Origin: Novosphingobium sp. SG919
GTDB taxonomy: Bacteria; Pseudomonadota; Alphaproteobacteria; Sphingomonadales; Sphingomonadaceae
Direction: 5' to 3'
NCBI RefSeq assembly: GCF_012932495.1
Contig: NZ_JABCNG010000004.1
Span: forward strand, 310,001 to 374,000
Length of the DNA stretch: 64,000 bases
Position 1 is the first letter of the stretch; every line of letters starts with the position of its first letter. The position numbers and the translations under genes are program-made. The notes under the pieces were generated by a model. It was not told the DNA's origin and ran no database searches. It was given only the letters and a program-made list of their open reading frames with translations. This document shows positions 8,176-15,797 of the stretch, piece after piece.

Positions 8176-10590
8176 TCAATAGCGCACGGAGTATTTCAGG
8201 CCAAAATACTGTGGCTTGATCGGCATCGTGCGCGAGGAGCCGGAGCAATATTCGATGGCGCAGAAGGTATTCTTGGACAGCTGCCCGCGCCGGTCGAAGA
8301 TGTTTTCGATGAAGGCCGTGAGCGTCCAGCTATCCTTGGACACGCCGGTGGAGAAATCGAAGCTGACGAAGCCTGGCGTGTTGCCGAGCAGCGCATTCTT
8401 GGTGGTATCGAGGTTGGACGTCGACATCGTCTGCGCGTGCATCGTGAACTGCGCGAAATCGTCGAGCGAGCCCCAATTGCCTTCATAGCGGGCCGAAAGC
8501 TGTCCCTTGAAGCGCGGCTGGCGTGGCAGGCGCGTGCCCTTGGCCGCGGCAATGGCATCGGGATTGCCCGAGCAATTGGTGAGCGGGGTGAGCGTAGCGG
8601 GATCAAGCACGCAGAAATCCTGCGTCAACTTGGCATCGTTGTACGCCCCCGAACCGCTCAGCGTGATGTTGCCCAGCTTGAGGTCGAAATCGGTTTCCAC
8701 GCCGAGCACACGCGCCTTGCCGGCATTGACCGTGCCACCATTGCCGAAAAAGCCGAGCGGGATGACGGTGTACTGCACGCCCGTCCACTTTTCGTAATAG
8801 GCCGCCAGGTTCCAGCGCAGCATGTTGTTCCAGCTGGTCTTGAAGCCCACTTCGTAGTTGGTCAGGCGATCGGCCTTGTACGATCCCATCGCGGGCAGCG
8901 AATTGGTGCCGCCGGGACGGAAGCCGGTGGAATAGGTGGCGTAGACCATCTTGTCGGACGTGACCTGCCAGGTCACGCTCGCCTTGTGCGTCTCGCCATT
9001 TTCCTCGTAGGGCGCCTTGTTGTTGTTGACGCAGGTAAAGCGCTGGTCGGCCGGGAACGGCACGGTGCAGCCCAGTGCCAGCGCGGTGGAAGCCACGCCG
9101 CTGAAGCCGTAGACCGAATTCTTGGCCTTGAACAAGCGGATGCCGCCCGTCACCTTGACTTGCGAGGTGATCGGCACCGTGCCTTCGGCAAACACCGCAT
9201 AGTCGCGGAATTTCTGGTCGAGATCGACGTTGTAGAACCCGTCGCGCTTGACGGCGGGATTCCATTCGCAGCCGTCGTCGCAAGAGGTGGCCAGGTCGAT
9301 CTTGCTCAGGCCGGGGATCTGGTAGTCATCGTCCTGCGACTGCTTCTGGTATTGGAAGAACGCACCCACGGTCAGGTCGAAGCCCCAGGTCTTGGGCACC
9401 GAAAGCCGCACTTCCTGCGTCACCTTGGTCTGCTTGATGCGGCCGATGTAGGACTGGGTGGGGTTGATGAAGTTGCCGTTCTTGTCACGGAACTTGAGGT
9501 AGTTTTCATAACCCGGACCAAGCTGGTCGTAATGCACAGAGTAATAGGTGTAATCGCTGGTATTGTCGATCTTGCGCTTGAAATAGCCTGAAGAGGAAAC
9601 CAGGTCGAAATCGCCGATCTTGCCCTGGATGGTCAGCGAGGCCTGAACCCAGCGATCGATGTTTTCGGTGGGGCTGTAGTCGTGGACTTGCAGATCGCCG
9701 ACGCGGGGATCGTAGTTGAAATAGCCCTTGGCGTCGAGATACTGGTAGGTGACCGACGGATAGAGCTTCCAGTCGCCCGCCTCGATGGTGGCGTTGATGC
9801 GCCCGCCATAGCTGTCGACCGGGTTGTAATCCTTTTGCACCAGCGTGGCGTTGTCCACGGTGTAGGTGGTGTTGGGATCATCGTCGCCCAACTGGTAGGT
9901 ATAAGTGCCGTGGGTGTTGTCGATGTAGCCACCTTCGTGGTCATAGAAGCCCATCATGCGCACGGCGACGTTTTCGTTCACCGGGATGTTGACGAACCCT
10001 TCGACCATGGCGCCGGGCTTGCCCTTGCCATAGGCATCGACCTGCACATCGTATCCGGCCTCGAACTTGCCGATCTTGGCCTTGTTGGTGATGATGCGCA
10101 GCGTGCCGGCCAGCGAGCCGGCGCCATAAAGCGTGCCTTGCGGGCCCGACAGCGCCTCGACCCGCTCGATATCGTAGATGTGCACTTCGGGCATGCGCGC
10201 CGGCGCCGAAATCGGCACGTCGTCAAGATAGGTGCCGCTGGTCGAGAGCGCGCCGCCGTCCACGGCAATGCCGCGGAAATAGACTTCGCTCTGCCCCGGC
10301 CCAAGCCCTGAGAAGCTGACCGAGGGCAGCATGCCGGCGTAATCGGCGAAAGTTGCCACCTGATGCTGTTCCAGCTTTTCCGCGCCCAGTGCCTGGATCG
10401 AGATCGGCACCTTCTGCACGCTTTCGGCCTTGCGCGTGGCGGTCACCACGATTTCACCCAGGCCACCGGTGCCGTTTTCGGCGGCGGCATCGGGGGCAGG
10501 CGCCGGGGCGGCCTGGGCCAGCACCGCAACCGGTACGGCCATGCTGGAAAGGACGGTCGAGGCTCCGAGAACCCTGAGCGCACGCCTCAT
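8176..10590 (-). CDS. TonB-dependent outer membrane receptor
   Basis: An 804-residue receptor with a signal peptide (about 1-27), a proline/alanine spacer, and a TonB-box-like segment GEIVVTATR (about 46-54). A plug domain follows (to about 170, with VYFRGIAVDGG and VEALSGPQGTLYGAGSLAGTLRIIT). The 22-strand barrel ends in aromatic YFGLKYSVRY. Such receptors import large or scarce solutes across the outer membrane with TonB/ExbBD energy. The ligand is not evident; no siderophore genes are nearby. It belongs to the group abundant in sphingomonads. Divergent from the TPR-sulfotransferase and upstream of tetR and mau. Confidence 0.92.
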   Translation of the reverse strand: MRRALRVLGASTVLSSMAVPVAVLAQAAPAPAPDAAAENGTGGLGEIVVTATRKAESVQKVPISIQALGAEKLEQHQVATFADYAGMLPSVSFSGLGPGQSEVYFRGIAVDGGALSTSGTYLDDVPISAPARMPEVHIYDIERVEALSGPQGTLYGAGSLAGTLRIITNKAKIGKFEAGYDVQVDAYGKGKPGAMVEGFVNIPVNENVAVRMMGFYDHEGGYIDNTHGTYTYQLGDDDPNTTYTVDNATLVQKDYNPVDSYGGRINATIEAGDWKLYPSVTYQYLDAKGYFNYDPRVGDLQVHDYSPTENIDRWVQASLTIQGKIGDFDLVSSSGYFKRKIDNTSDYTYYSVHYDQLGPGYENYLKFRDKNGNFINPTQSYIGRIKQTKVTQEVRLSVPKTWGFDLTVGAFFQYQKQSQDDDYQIPGLSKIDLATSCDDGCEWNPAVKRDGFYNVDLDQKFRDYAVFAEGTVPITSQVKVTGGIRLFKAKNSVYGFSGVASTALALGCTVPFPADQRFTCVNNNKAPYEENGETHKASVTWQVTSDKMVYATYSTGFRPGGTNSLPAMGSYKADRLTNYEVGFKTSWNNMLRWNLAAYYEKWTGVQYTVIPLGFFGNGGTVNAGKARVLGVETDFDLKLGNITLSGSGAYNDAKLTQDFCVLDPATLTPLTNCSGNPDAIAAAKGTRLPRQPRFKGQLSARYEGNWGSLDDFAQFTMHAQTMSTSNLDTTKNALLGNTPGFVSFDFSTGVSKDSWTLTAFIENIFDRRGQLSKNTFCAIEYCSGSSRTMPIKPQYFGLKYSVRY

Positions 10591-11052
10591 TTGCGACCCC
10601 TGATTTGCGACGGTTGTTCAAACACCATTGTTCATGCCCCCTGATGGCCTGAAGTTCTTTGTCTTGCCGTTTTCCTGCGAACGGTGATCTGTGGTGCGAT
10701 GTTGTATTTATGTCGCTCTATTGTGCAGTCGCCGCGCCGTCTTGCCCACTCGTGCGATCAATCTTTGCAGGGCGCGCCATTGCCCAGGCTCGCGTGCTGC
10801 GCGAATGGCAGCAGGCGTGCGCTTTTGCGGCGCACTGTATGCAAAGTATTGATTTAGCCCCATAGTACCGCGTTGCGGCGCATTTTGTACGACTGTCTGG
10901 AATTGGATAGTGCCACCAAATCCCAAGCTGTCAACAAAAATTCACGATCTGGCATCGCAGATTGCGGTGCCTGTGGCTGGTGTGCCATGGCGGCTTTCTT
11001 CGCAGTTGCGTAATCGTGCGGGCGTGGCATGCTTCATTGAGGGCAAACACGG
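10591..11052. other. Divergent intergenic region (TonB receptor / sulfotransferase)
   Basis: A 462-base gap with no convincing gene. It is lower in GC than its neighbours and should hold both divergent promoters. The only internal structure I see is a direct repeat of TTGCGGCGCA at 10825-10834 and 10873-10882, 48 bases apart, each followed by a short AT-rich stretch; these could be sites for one regulator. Confidence 0.4.
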
Positions 11053-13194
11053 ATGGCAGGAACTGTGATGGCAAACGAAATGGCCGGGCAGCGCATGGCG
11101 ACGACGGGGACGGCCAATGCAGCGACGGCCGACGCGGCCACGACCGGCACAGGTACGGGTTCGGTAGAGGCGGCGCTGGGCCACGCGGCACGGTTGATGG
11201 CGCGCCAGCCTGCCCTGGCGCTTGCCCAGGCGCGCGAAATCCTGCGCGCGGTGCCTGGCCATCCCCATGCCGTGCTGATCGAAGGCCAAGTCCTGCGCGT
11301 GCTGGGCCGGTTGGACGAGGCGCGCGCCGTGCTGTCTGCCCTGGCCGCCAGCCAGCCACGCGCGGCGGCCGCTGCGGCCGAACTGGGCCTGACGCTGGCT
11401 GCGCTCGACGAGCGGGCCGAGGCCGCCGCCCACTTGCGCCGGGCGGTGGCGCTCAAGCCGGAACTGGCCCATGCCTGGCAGGCGCTGGCCGGCCTGCTGC
11501 GCGCGAGTGGCGACGAGGCCGGCGCCGCCCAGGCCGAAATCGCTGGGATCGAGGCGGCATCCAAGGATCCCGTGCTGTTGCGCGCGGCGCTGGCGATGGG
11601 CGAGGGGCGGCTGGACGAGGCCGAGACGCACGTGCGCGCCCGTCTTGTCGCCTTGCCGGACGACCCTGCCGCGCTGCGCCTGCTGGGCGAAGTGCTATGG
11701 CGCCAGGGCGAGATCGACGCGGCCTTGCCGTTGCTGCGCGCGGCGGTGGCCCGTGCCCCGGCTTTCGTGGCTGCGCGCGAATTGCTGGTGCGGTTGCTGG
11801 CGACGGGCCCCGACGTTGCCGAAGCGCTCGACCATGCGACGCGGCTGGTGGCCGACGATCCCGAACACGGCGGCCACGCCATGCTCAAGGCCTCGCTGCT
11901 GGTACGTATCGGCGATCAGGAAGGCGCGCGCGACCTTTATCGCGCGATCCTGACACGCGATCCGGGCCGGCCGCGGGTGTGGCTCAACCTGGGTCACGTG
12001 GAAAAGACGATCGGCAACCAGGCGGCAGCGATCGACGCCTATCGCCGCGCCGCCGCGCTTGATCCCTCCACCGGGGAAGCATGGTGGAGCCTGGCCAATC
12101 TCAAGACCGTGCGGTTGGAGCGTCCCGATATTGCGGCGATGCGCGCCGCCCTGCCGCACGATGCCGTGGGCGGCGACCGGGCCGAAGACGTGGCGCAACT
12201 GCACTTTGCGCTCGGCAAGGCCTATGAAGACCTCAGCCGCGACGACCCCGCGGCGGCAGAAAGCGCGTTTGCCCATTATGCACGCGGCAACGCGCTGCGG
12301 CGCAGCGTGCTCGACTATGATCAGGCGCGCACCGACGCGGCGGTCAACCGGAACATCGCGCTGTTCGACAAGGCGTTTTTCGCAAGCCGCGAGGGTTGGG
12401 GGTGTCCCGCCGCCGATCCGATCTTCGTGGTGGGCCTGCCGCGCAGCGGATCGACGCTGGTGGAGCAGATCCTGGCCAGCCATTCGCAGATCGAGGGCAC
12501 CATGGAACTGCCCGACATGATGCTGATTGCCGATCGCCTGCAATCGCGCGTGGACGCCAATGACGAGGACGGGGGCGAATTTGCCGACATGGCGGCGCTG
12601 CTATCCTCCCTGGGACCAGACGAATGCCGCCGCCTGGGCGAGGAATACCTGGAGCGCACGCGCATCCATCGCAAGACCGATCGGCCCCACTTTGTCGACA
12701 AGATGCCCAACAACTGGCAGCACGTGGGCCTGATCCGCATGATCCTGCCCAATGCGACGGTGATCGACGCGCGGCGTCATCCGCTGGGCTGCTGCTTTTC
12801 GGGGTGGAAGCAGTACTTCGCGCGGGGCCAGGTGTTCAGCTATGACCTGAGCGAGATCGGCCGCTATTACGCGGCCTATGTGCGGCAGATGGCCGCGTTC
12901 GACCGCGTGGTGCCGCAAGGCGTGCACCGCGTGATCTATGAAGACATGGTGGCCGATACGCCCGGCCAGGTGCGTGCCTTGCTGGCGGCGGTGGGCGTGC
13001 CGTTCGAGGACGGCTGCCTGGCGTTCTGGCAAAATCGCCGCGCGGTGCGCACGGCGAGCTCGGAGCAAGTGCGCCAGCCGATCTATACCGATGCGGTCGC
13101 GCACTGGAAGCGGTTCGAGCCCTGGCTCGATCCCTTGCGCGTGGCGCTGGGGCCGGTGCTGGACAGCTATCCAGGCGTGCCGGCGGGCTGGTAA
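11053..13194 (+). CDS. TPR-repeat sulfotransferase family protein
   Basis: A 713-residue protein. Residues about 35-390 are tetratricopeptide repeats in an alanine-rich background (for example RVWLNLGHVEKTIGNQAAAIDAYRRAAALDP). Residues about 455-700 are a PAPS-dependent sulfotransferase-like domain with the 5'-phosphosulfate loop GLPRSGST (461-468). A later conserved segment reads HFVDKMPNNWQHVGLI, followed by DARRHPLGCCFSGWKQYF. No signal peptide is evident. Such proteins frequently lie beside TonB-dependent receptors in sphingomonads and Caulobacter, as here, but the sulfated acceptor is unknown. ATG 11053 has GAGGG upstream; ATG 11068 with AGGA is an alternative start. Confidence 0.85.
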   Translation: MAGTVMANEMAGQRMATTGTANAATADAATTGTGTGSVEAALGHAARLMARQPALALAQAREILRAVPGHPHAVLIEGQVLRVLGRLDEARAVLSALAASQPRAAAAAAELGLTLAALDERAEAAAHLRRAVALKPELAHAWQALAGLLRASGDEAGAAQAEIAGIEAASKDPVLLRAALAMGEGRLDEAETHVRARLVALPDDPAALRLLGEVLWRQGEIDAALPLLRAAVARAPAFVAARELLVRLLATGPDVAEALDHATRLVADDPEHGGHAMLKASLLVRIGDQEGARDLYRAILTRDPGRPRVWLNLGHVEKTIGNQAAAIDAYRRAAALDPSTGEAWWSLANLKTVRLERPDIAAMRAALPHDAVGGDRAEDVAQLHFALGKAYEDLSRDDPAAAESAFAHYARGNALRRSVLDYDQARTDAAVNRNIALFDKAFFASREGWGCPAADPIFVVGLPRSGSTLVEQILASHSQIEGTMELPDMMLIADRLQSRVDANDEDGGEFADMAALLSSLGPDECRRLGEEYLERTRIHRKTDRPHFVDKMPNNWQHVGLIRMILPNATVIDARRHPLGCCFSGWKQYFARGQVFSYDLSEIGRYYAAYVRQMAAFDRVVPQGVHRVIYEDMVADTPGQVRALLAAVGVPFEDGCLAFWQNRRAVRTASSEQVRQPIYTDAVAHWKRFEPWLDPLRVALGPVLDSYPGVPAGW

Positions 13195-13215
13195 GCCCGC
13201 CGGCTGCCGGGATCA

Positions 13216-13656
13216 TCACGCGACGCTGATCGTCACGTCGATGTTGCCGCGCGTGGCGTGGCTGTAGGGGCAGATTTCATCGGCCTTGGCCACCAGCGCT
13301 TCGGCGGCGGCGCGATCCACGCCCGGCAGGTTCACGGTGAGCGTCACGGCCAGGCCAAAGCCACCGTCCGCACGCGCGCCGATGCCCACGGCCGAATCCA
13401 CCACGATGTCGTTGGGCACGCGGGGCAGGGCCTTGTCCTGTGCGGCGGCAAACTTCATCGCGCCGATGAAGCACGCGGCATAACCGGCGGCAAAGAGCTG
13501 CTCGGGATTGTTGCCCGCGCCGTTGCCACCCAGTTCCTTGGGCGTGGCCAGCGTCACTTCCAGGCCATTGTTGACGCCATCTTCGGCAATCGTGGCGCGG
13601 CCATCGCGGCCACCGGTGGCCTTGGCATGGGCGGTGTAGAGCGGCTTGATCGACAT
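13216..13656 (-). CDS. ohr: Organic hydroperoxide reductase Ohr (OsmC family)
   Basis: A 146-residue thiol peroxidase that reduces organic hydroperoxides to alcohols in the cytoplasm, using lipoylated proteins as reductant. The two catalytic cysteines are C62 (GYAACFIGA) and C129 (DEICPYSHATRG), and the Ohr signature NPEQLFAAGYAACF is intact. Length is normal for the family. It is divergent from ohrR across a 120-base region with two copies of a dyad, so thiol-based derepression by OhrR is expected. Confidence 0.93.
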   Translation of the reverse strand: MSIKPLYTAHAKATGGRDGRATIAEDGVNNGLEVTLATPKELGGNGAGNNPEQLFAAGYAACFIGAMKFAAAQDKALPRVPNDIVVDSAVGIGARADGGFGLAVTLTVNLPGVDRAAAEALVAKADEICPYSHATRGNIDVTISVA

Positions 13657-13692
13657 GAGGGATGTCCTTTTCTGTGTTTAAGTCGAAAGCGA

Positions 13693-13712
13693 TTAGATCG
13701 TGTGCGATCTAA
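13693..13712. promoter_or_regulatory. OhrR operator O1 (ohr side)
   Basis: Perfect dyad TTAGATCG-N4-CGATCTAA located 37 bases upstream of the ohr start codon. It recurs, imperfectly, on the ohrR side. MarR-type OhrR dimers bind dyads of this size, so this is the likely repressor site over the ohr promoter. Confidence 0.7.
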
Positions 13713-13746
13713 TTAGGCGAGTCGGCCTCAAAGGTCAAGACCTTGC

Positions 13747-13766
13747 GATTGGATCGTGTGCGATTT
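13747..13766. promoter_or_regulatory. OhrR operator O2 (ohrR side)
   Basis: A second copy of the O1 motif, sharing GATTRGATCGTGTGCGATYT with it, lies 12-31 bases upstream of the ohrR ATG. The right arm is less perfect (CGATTTAT). The position suggests autorepression of ohrR. The copies are about 55 bases apart, near five helical turns. Confidence 0.65.
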
Positions 13767-13777
13767 ATCTTGGCGCC

Positions 13778-14308
13778 ATGGAAAACCAGACGCCCGATCC
13801 GATCGAGCCCACGCTCTCTGGCCCGCAAGCCGCCGCGCTGCTTGCTGCGCGCGGGCAAGCCGTGGCACCGGGCGTGCCGGGCCAGCCCTTTGCCAACATG
13901 CTGTGCTTTTCGGTCTATGCCGCGCAACTGGCGTTCAACCGGCTCTACAAGCAATTGCTGGCGCCGCACGGGCTGACTTATCTGCAATACCTGGTGCTGG
14001 TGGCGCTGGCCCAGGCGCAAGACCGCACGGTGGGCGAACTGGGCGAGGTCCTGTTCCTCGAATCCAACACGCTGACCCCCTTGCTCAAGCGGATGGAAGC
14101 CGCCGGCCTCGTCGTGCGCCGGCGCGACACCCAGGACGAGCGCGTGGTGCGCGTGGCCCTGGCACCGGCCGGGGCCAAAGTGGTGGGGGAAGTGGAATGC
14201 GTACCGCTCGACGTGCTCTCCGCGCTCGACATGCCGATGGGCGATTTGCAGCAGATGAAGGTCGCGATGGATCGCCTGGGTGCGGAATTGCGGAAGACTG
14301 GGGGCTGA
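13778..14308 (+). CDS. ohrR: MarR-family organic peroxide sensor OhrR
   Basis: A 176-residue winged-helix repressor. The reactive cysteine is C43 in NMLCFSVYAAQLAFNRLYKQLL, matching the position in OhrR proteins where oxidation by organic peroxide releases DNA. The wing/recognition region is seen in ESNTLTPLLKRMEAAGLVVRRRDTQDERVV. The N-terminus is about 30 residues longer than typical OhrR, Ala/Pro-rich and of unknown use. ATG 13778 is chosen because upstream starts would run through operator O2. Divergent from ohr. Confidence 0.9.
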   Translation: MENQTPDPIEPTLSGPQAAALLAARGQAVAPGVPGQPFANMLCFSVYAAQLAFNRLYKQLLAPHGLTYLQYLVLVALAQAQDRTVGELGEVLFLESNTLTPLLKRMEAAGLVVRRRDTQDERVVRVALAPAGAKVVGEVECVPLDVLSALDMPMGDLQQMKVAMDRLGAELRKTGG

Positions 14309-14408
14309 GCCCGAAGGGTTTGGGGATGTTGGCTTGCGCCCAATTTTCGACATAATTAGCAATGATGCTATGTTCGGGCGTTGCTTTTACCCTGAGGTGG
14401 TAAATTAG

Positions 14409-14672
14409 ATGCAAGCGGTTAAGATTAGGGTGACTGACAAACGCAACGAGGTCGAGAGTCTTGTTGAGATCCGTTTCGTAGAAGTTGAGACTGGGCGGCG
14501 GCTAACCGCAGCGATTGCTCGACGCGTTTTAAAGCGTGAATTTCCAGAGCTACGTTCGATGACCTTCGTTCAGCCTTTCGAAGATGGCTGGACAGCTCAA
14601 CGCGCCATCAGGCCAACCGAAAATTGTGAATACCACTTTGTCTGGCGAAATTACTGCCTCTTGCCAGCTTGA
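14409..14672 (+). CDS. Small hypothetical protein (87 aa)
   Basis: An 87-residue mixed-charge protein (MQAVKIRVTDKRNEVESL...) with no signal peptide or membrane segment. A GAGGTGG site lies about ten bases before the ATG. The composition is distinctly less GC-rich than the surrounding genes, with many A/T third positions, which suggests recent acquisition. I do not recognise a family. The pattern of alternating hydrophobic and charged residues suggests a small alpha/beta fold, possibly a DNA- or protein-binding module, but this is weak. Confidence 0.5.
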   Translation: MQAVKIRVTDKRNEVESLVEIRFVEVETGRRLTAAIARRVLKREFPELRSMTFVQPFEDGWTAQRAIRPTENCEYHFVWRNYCLLPA

Positions 14673-14724
14673 CGCAATTCAGGCGGCCATCAACCGGCAG
14701 CCAACCATCACTTTCAGCCGTTTC

Positions 14725-14758
14725 CCTCGCCATTCCCGCCTGCGCGGGAATGGCGAGG
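14725..14758. repeat. REP-like palindrome
   Basis: A perfect 15-bp inverted repeat (CCTCGCCATTCCCGC at 14725-14739 and its complement at 14744-14758) around a 4-base loop. The core CATTCCCGC-N4-GCGGGAATG resembles widespread proteobacterial intergenic palindromes. It follows the 87-aa gene and may end its transcript. Confidence 0.65.
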
Positions 14759-14887
14759 TTGGAGGCGACAAAGGCAGATTCTCACCAAAACTCGGACATT
14801 TCAGCTAACTTCGTGATGCGTTACGCTGTTTGAACTTGATGCGCTTCATCGCCGGGGCCGCTCTTTTCCCAAAATCCCACACGAAGC

Positions 14888-15008
14888 CACGAAGACACGA
14901 AGAGAAGCGCCTTCTTCGTGTCTTCGTGTGAAATCTGTTGGCACGCTGAGGTGCAGAGGCGCGGAAGTGCAGATAAAAAGCTGAATCTCTGCGTCTCCGC
15001 GCCTCTGC
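14888..15008. repeat. Two tandem intergenic hairpin repeats
   Basis: First hairpin: CACGAAGACACGAAG (14888-14902) with its complement at 14914-14928. Second: GCAGAGGCGCGGA (14953-14965) with its complement at 14996-15008. The second shares the words GCAGAGGCGC and GCGCCTCTGCGCGAAT with the element at 25843-25904, so it is a repeated family in this genome. No open frame in the region looks coding. Confidence 0.7.
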
Positions 15009-15160
15009 GCGAATCAAAATTCCGTTGCGCTTTCCAGATTGTGCAAAGTGACCAGAGCATATTGTGCGCAAGCGCCCAGTTGCTGAGATTATCGCAGCGG
15101 AGCATAATATCTTAAGGTGTGAATGCGGCGATAGTTTTTCGGAGATTGGGGAAGGCGATT

Positions 15161-15673
15161 ATGCGGAGGGGCGTTTATATCGTTGCCAGTTTTCTCGCGC
15201 TGGTGCTGGGAAGTTGCGACAGCAAGCATGCATCGCCACTGGCGCCGCAGGAAAAAACCACTCGAAATTCACCAGAGCCTGATTACCAGATTGCGAATAT
15301 ATTCCCCGATGCAAACGAGGTTCGTTTATTTGTGGAAGCGGAAAATAGTGGCGTAAATGGTGTTCAGAAATTTCGAAATCCGCGTGGAAGAATTCTTGAC
15401 TTCAGGCAGCGCGCCGATTTCGAAAAGGCATTGTATTTGACCGATCCACCGGATCAGGTGGCGGCTTGTTTTGACCCGCACCATTTCTTTCGATATTACA
15501 ATCACGGCCATCAGATTGGCGTGGTAGCGGTCTGTTTTTGCTGTGGTGGCGTTGAGGTAACGGGGGATGCACACCTCCCGTCCTCGAACCAGATCGTTGC
15601 CGCGAAATACGACCAGATAAAGAAAGTTGTGGTGGCTCTCGGGGAGCCGACAAACGTTATCTGCGGTAATTAG
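15161..15673 (+). CDS. Hypothetical lipoprotein
   Basis: A 170-residue protein starting MRRGVYIVASFLALVLGSC, with a lipobox LGSC whose cysteine is residue 19, so a lipid-anchored envelope protein is predicted. The mature part contains FFRYYNHGHQIGVVAVCFCCGG. Its CFCC cluster together with C at the end of the chain could form disulfides or bind metal. No family recognised. ATG 15161 is chosen for GGGAAGG upstream and for the signal peptide. GC content is low compared with neighbours, and hairpin repeats lie just upstream, so this looks like an accessory gene. Confidence 0.6.
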   Translation: MRRGVYIVASFLALVLGSCDSKHASPLAPQEKTTRNSPEPDYQIANIFPDANEVRLFVEAENSGVNGVQKFRNPRGRILDFRQRADFEKALYLTDPPDQVAACFDPHHFFRYYNHGHQIGVVAVCFCCGGVEVTGDAHLPSSNQIVAAKYDQIKKVVVALGEPTNVICGN

Positions 15674-15745
15674 GGAAAGACCGTTTGCCACCACGATCCA
15701 CCATGGCCATTGCCCCAAGCCCCCACCCGCTGTGCTTAAAACACG

Positions 15746-15774
15746 AAGGCCGCCCTCGAGCGGAGAGCGGCCTT
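15746..15774. terminator. Hairpin between convergent genes
   Basis: AAGGCCGC (15746-15753) pairs with GCGGCCTT (15767-15774) around a 13-base loop, between the lipoprotein gene and the convergent aldehyde dehydrogenase gene. A likely bidirectional terminator. Confidence 0.55.
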
Positions 15775-15797
15775 GCAGTGCGCATGCTGGCGACAAA

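Noticed and set aside
8110..9591. A 493-codon + strand frame opposite the TonB receptor
   Set aside because: Antisense shadow with His/Gly/Arg-rich product; the receptor reading is unambiguous.
14880..15010. Possible CRISPR-like repeats in the CACGAAG and GCAGAGG tracts
   Set aside because: They are inverted, not regularly spaced direct repeats with unique spacers, and no cas genes are nearby.
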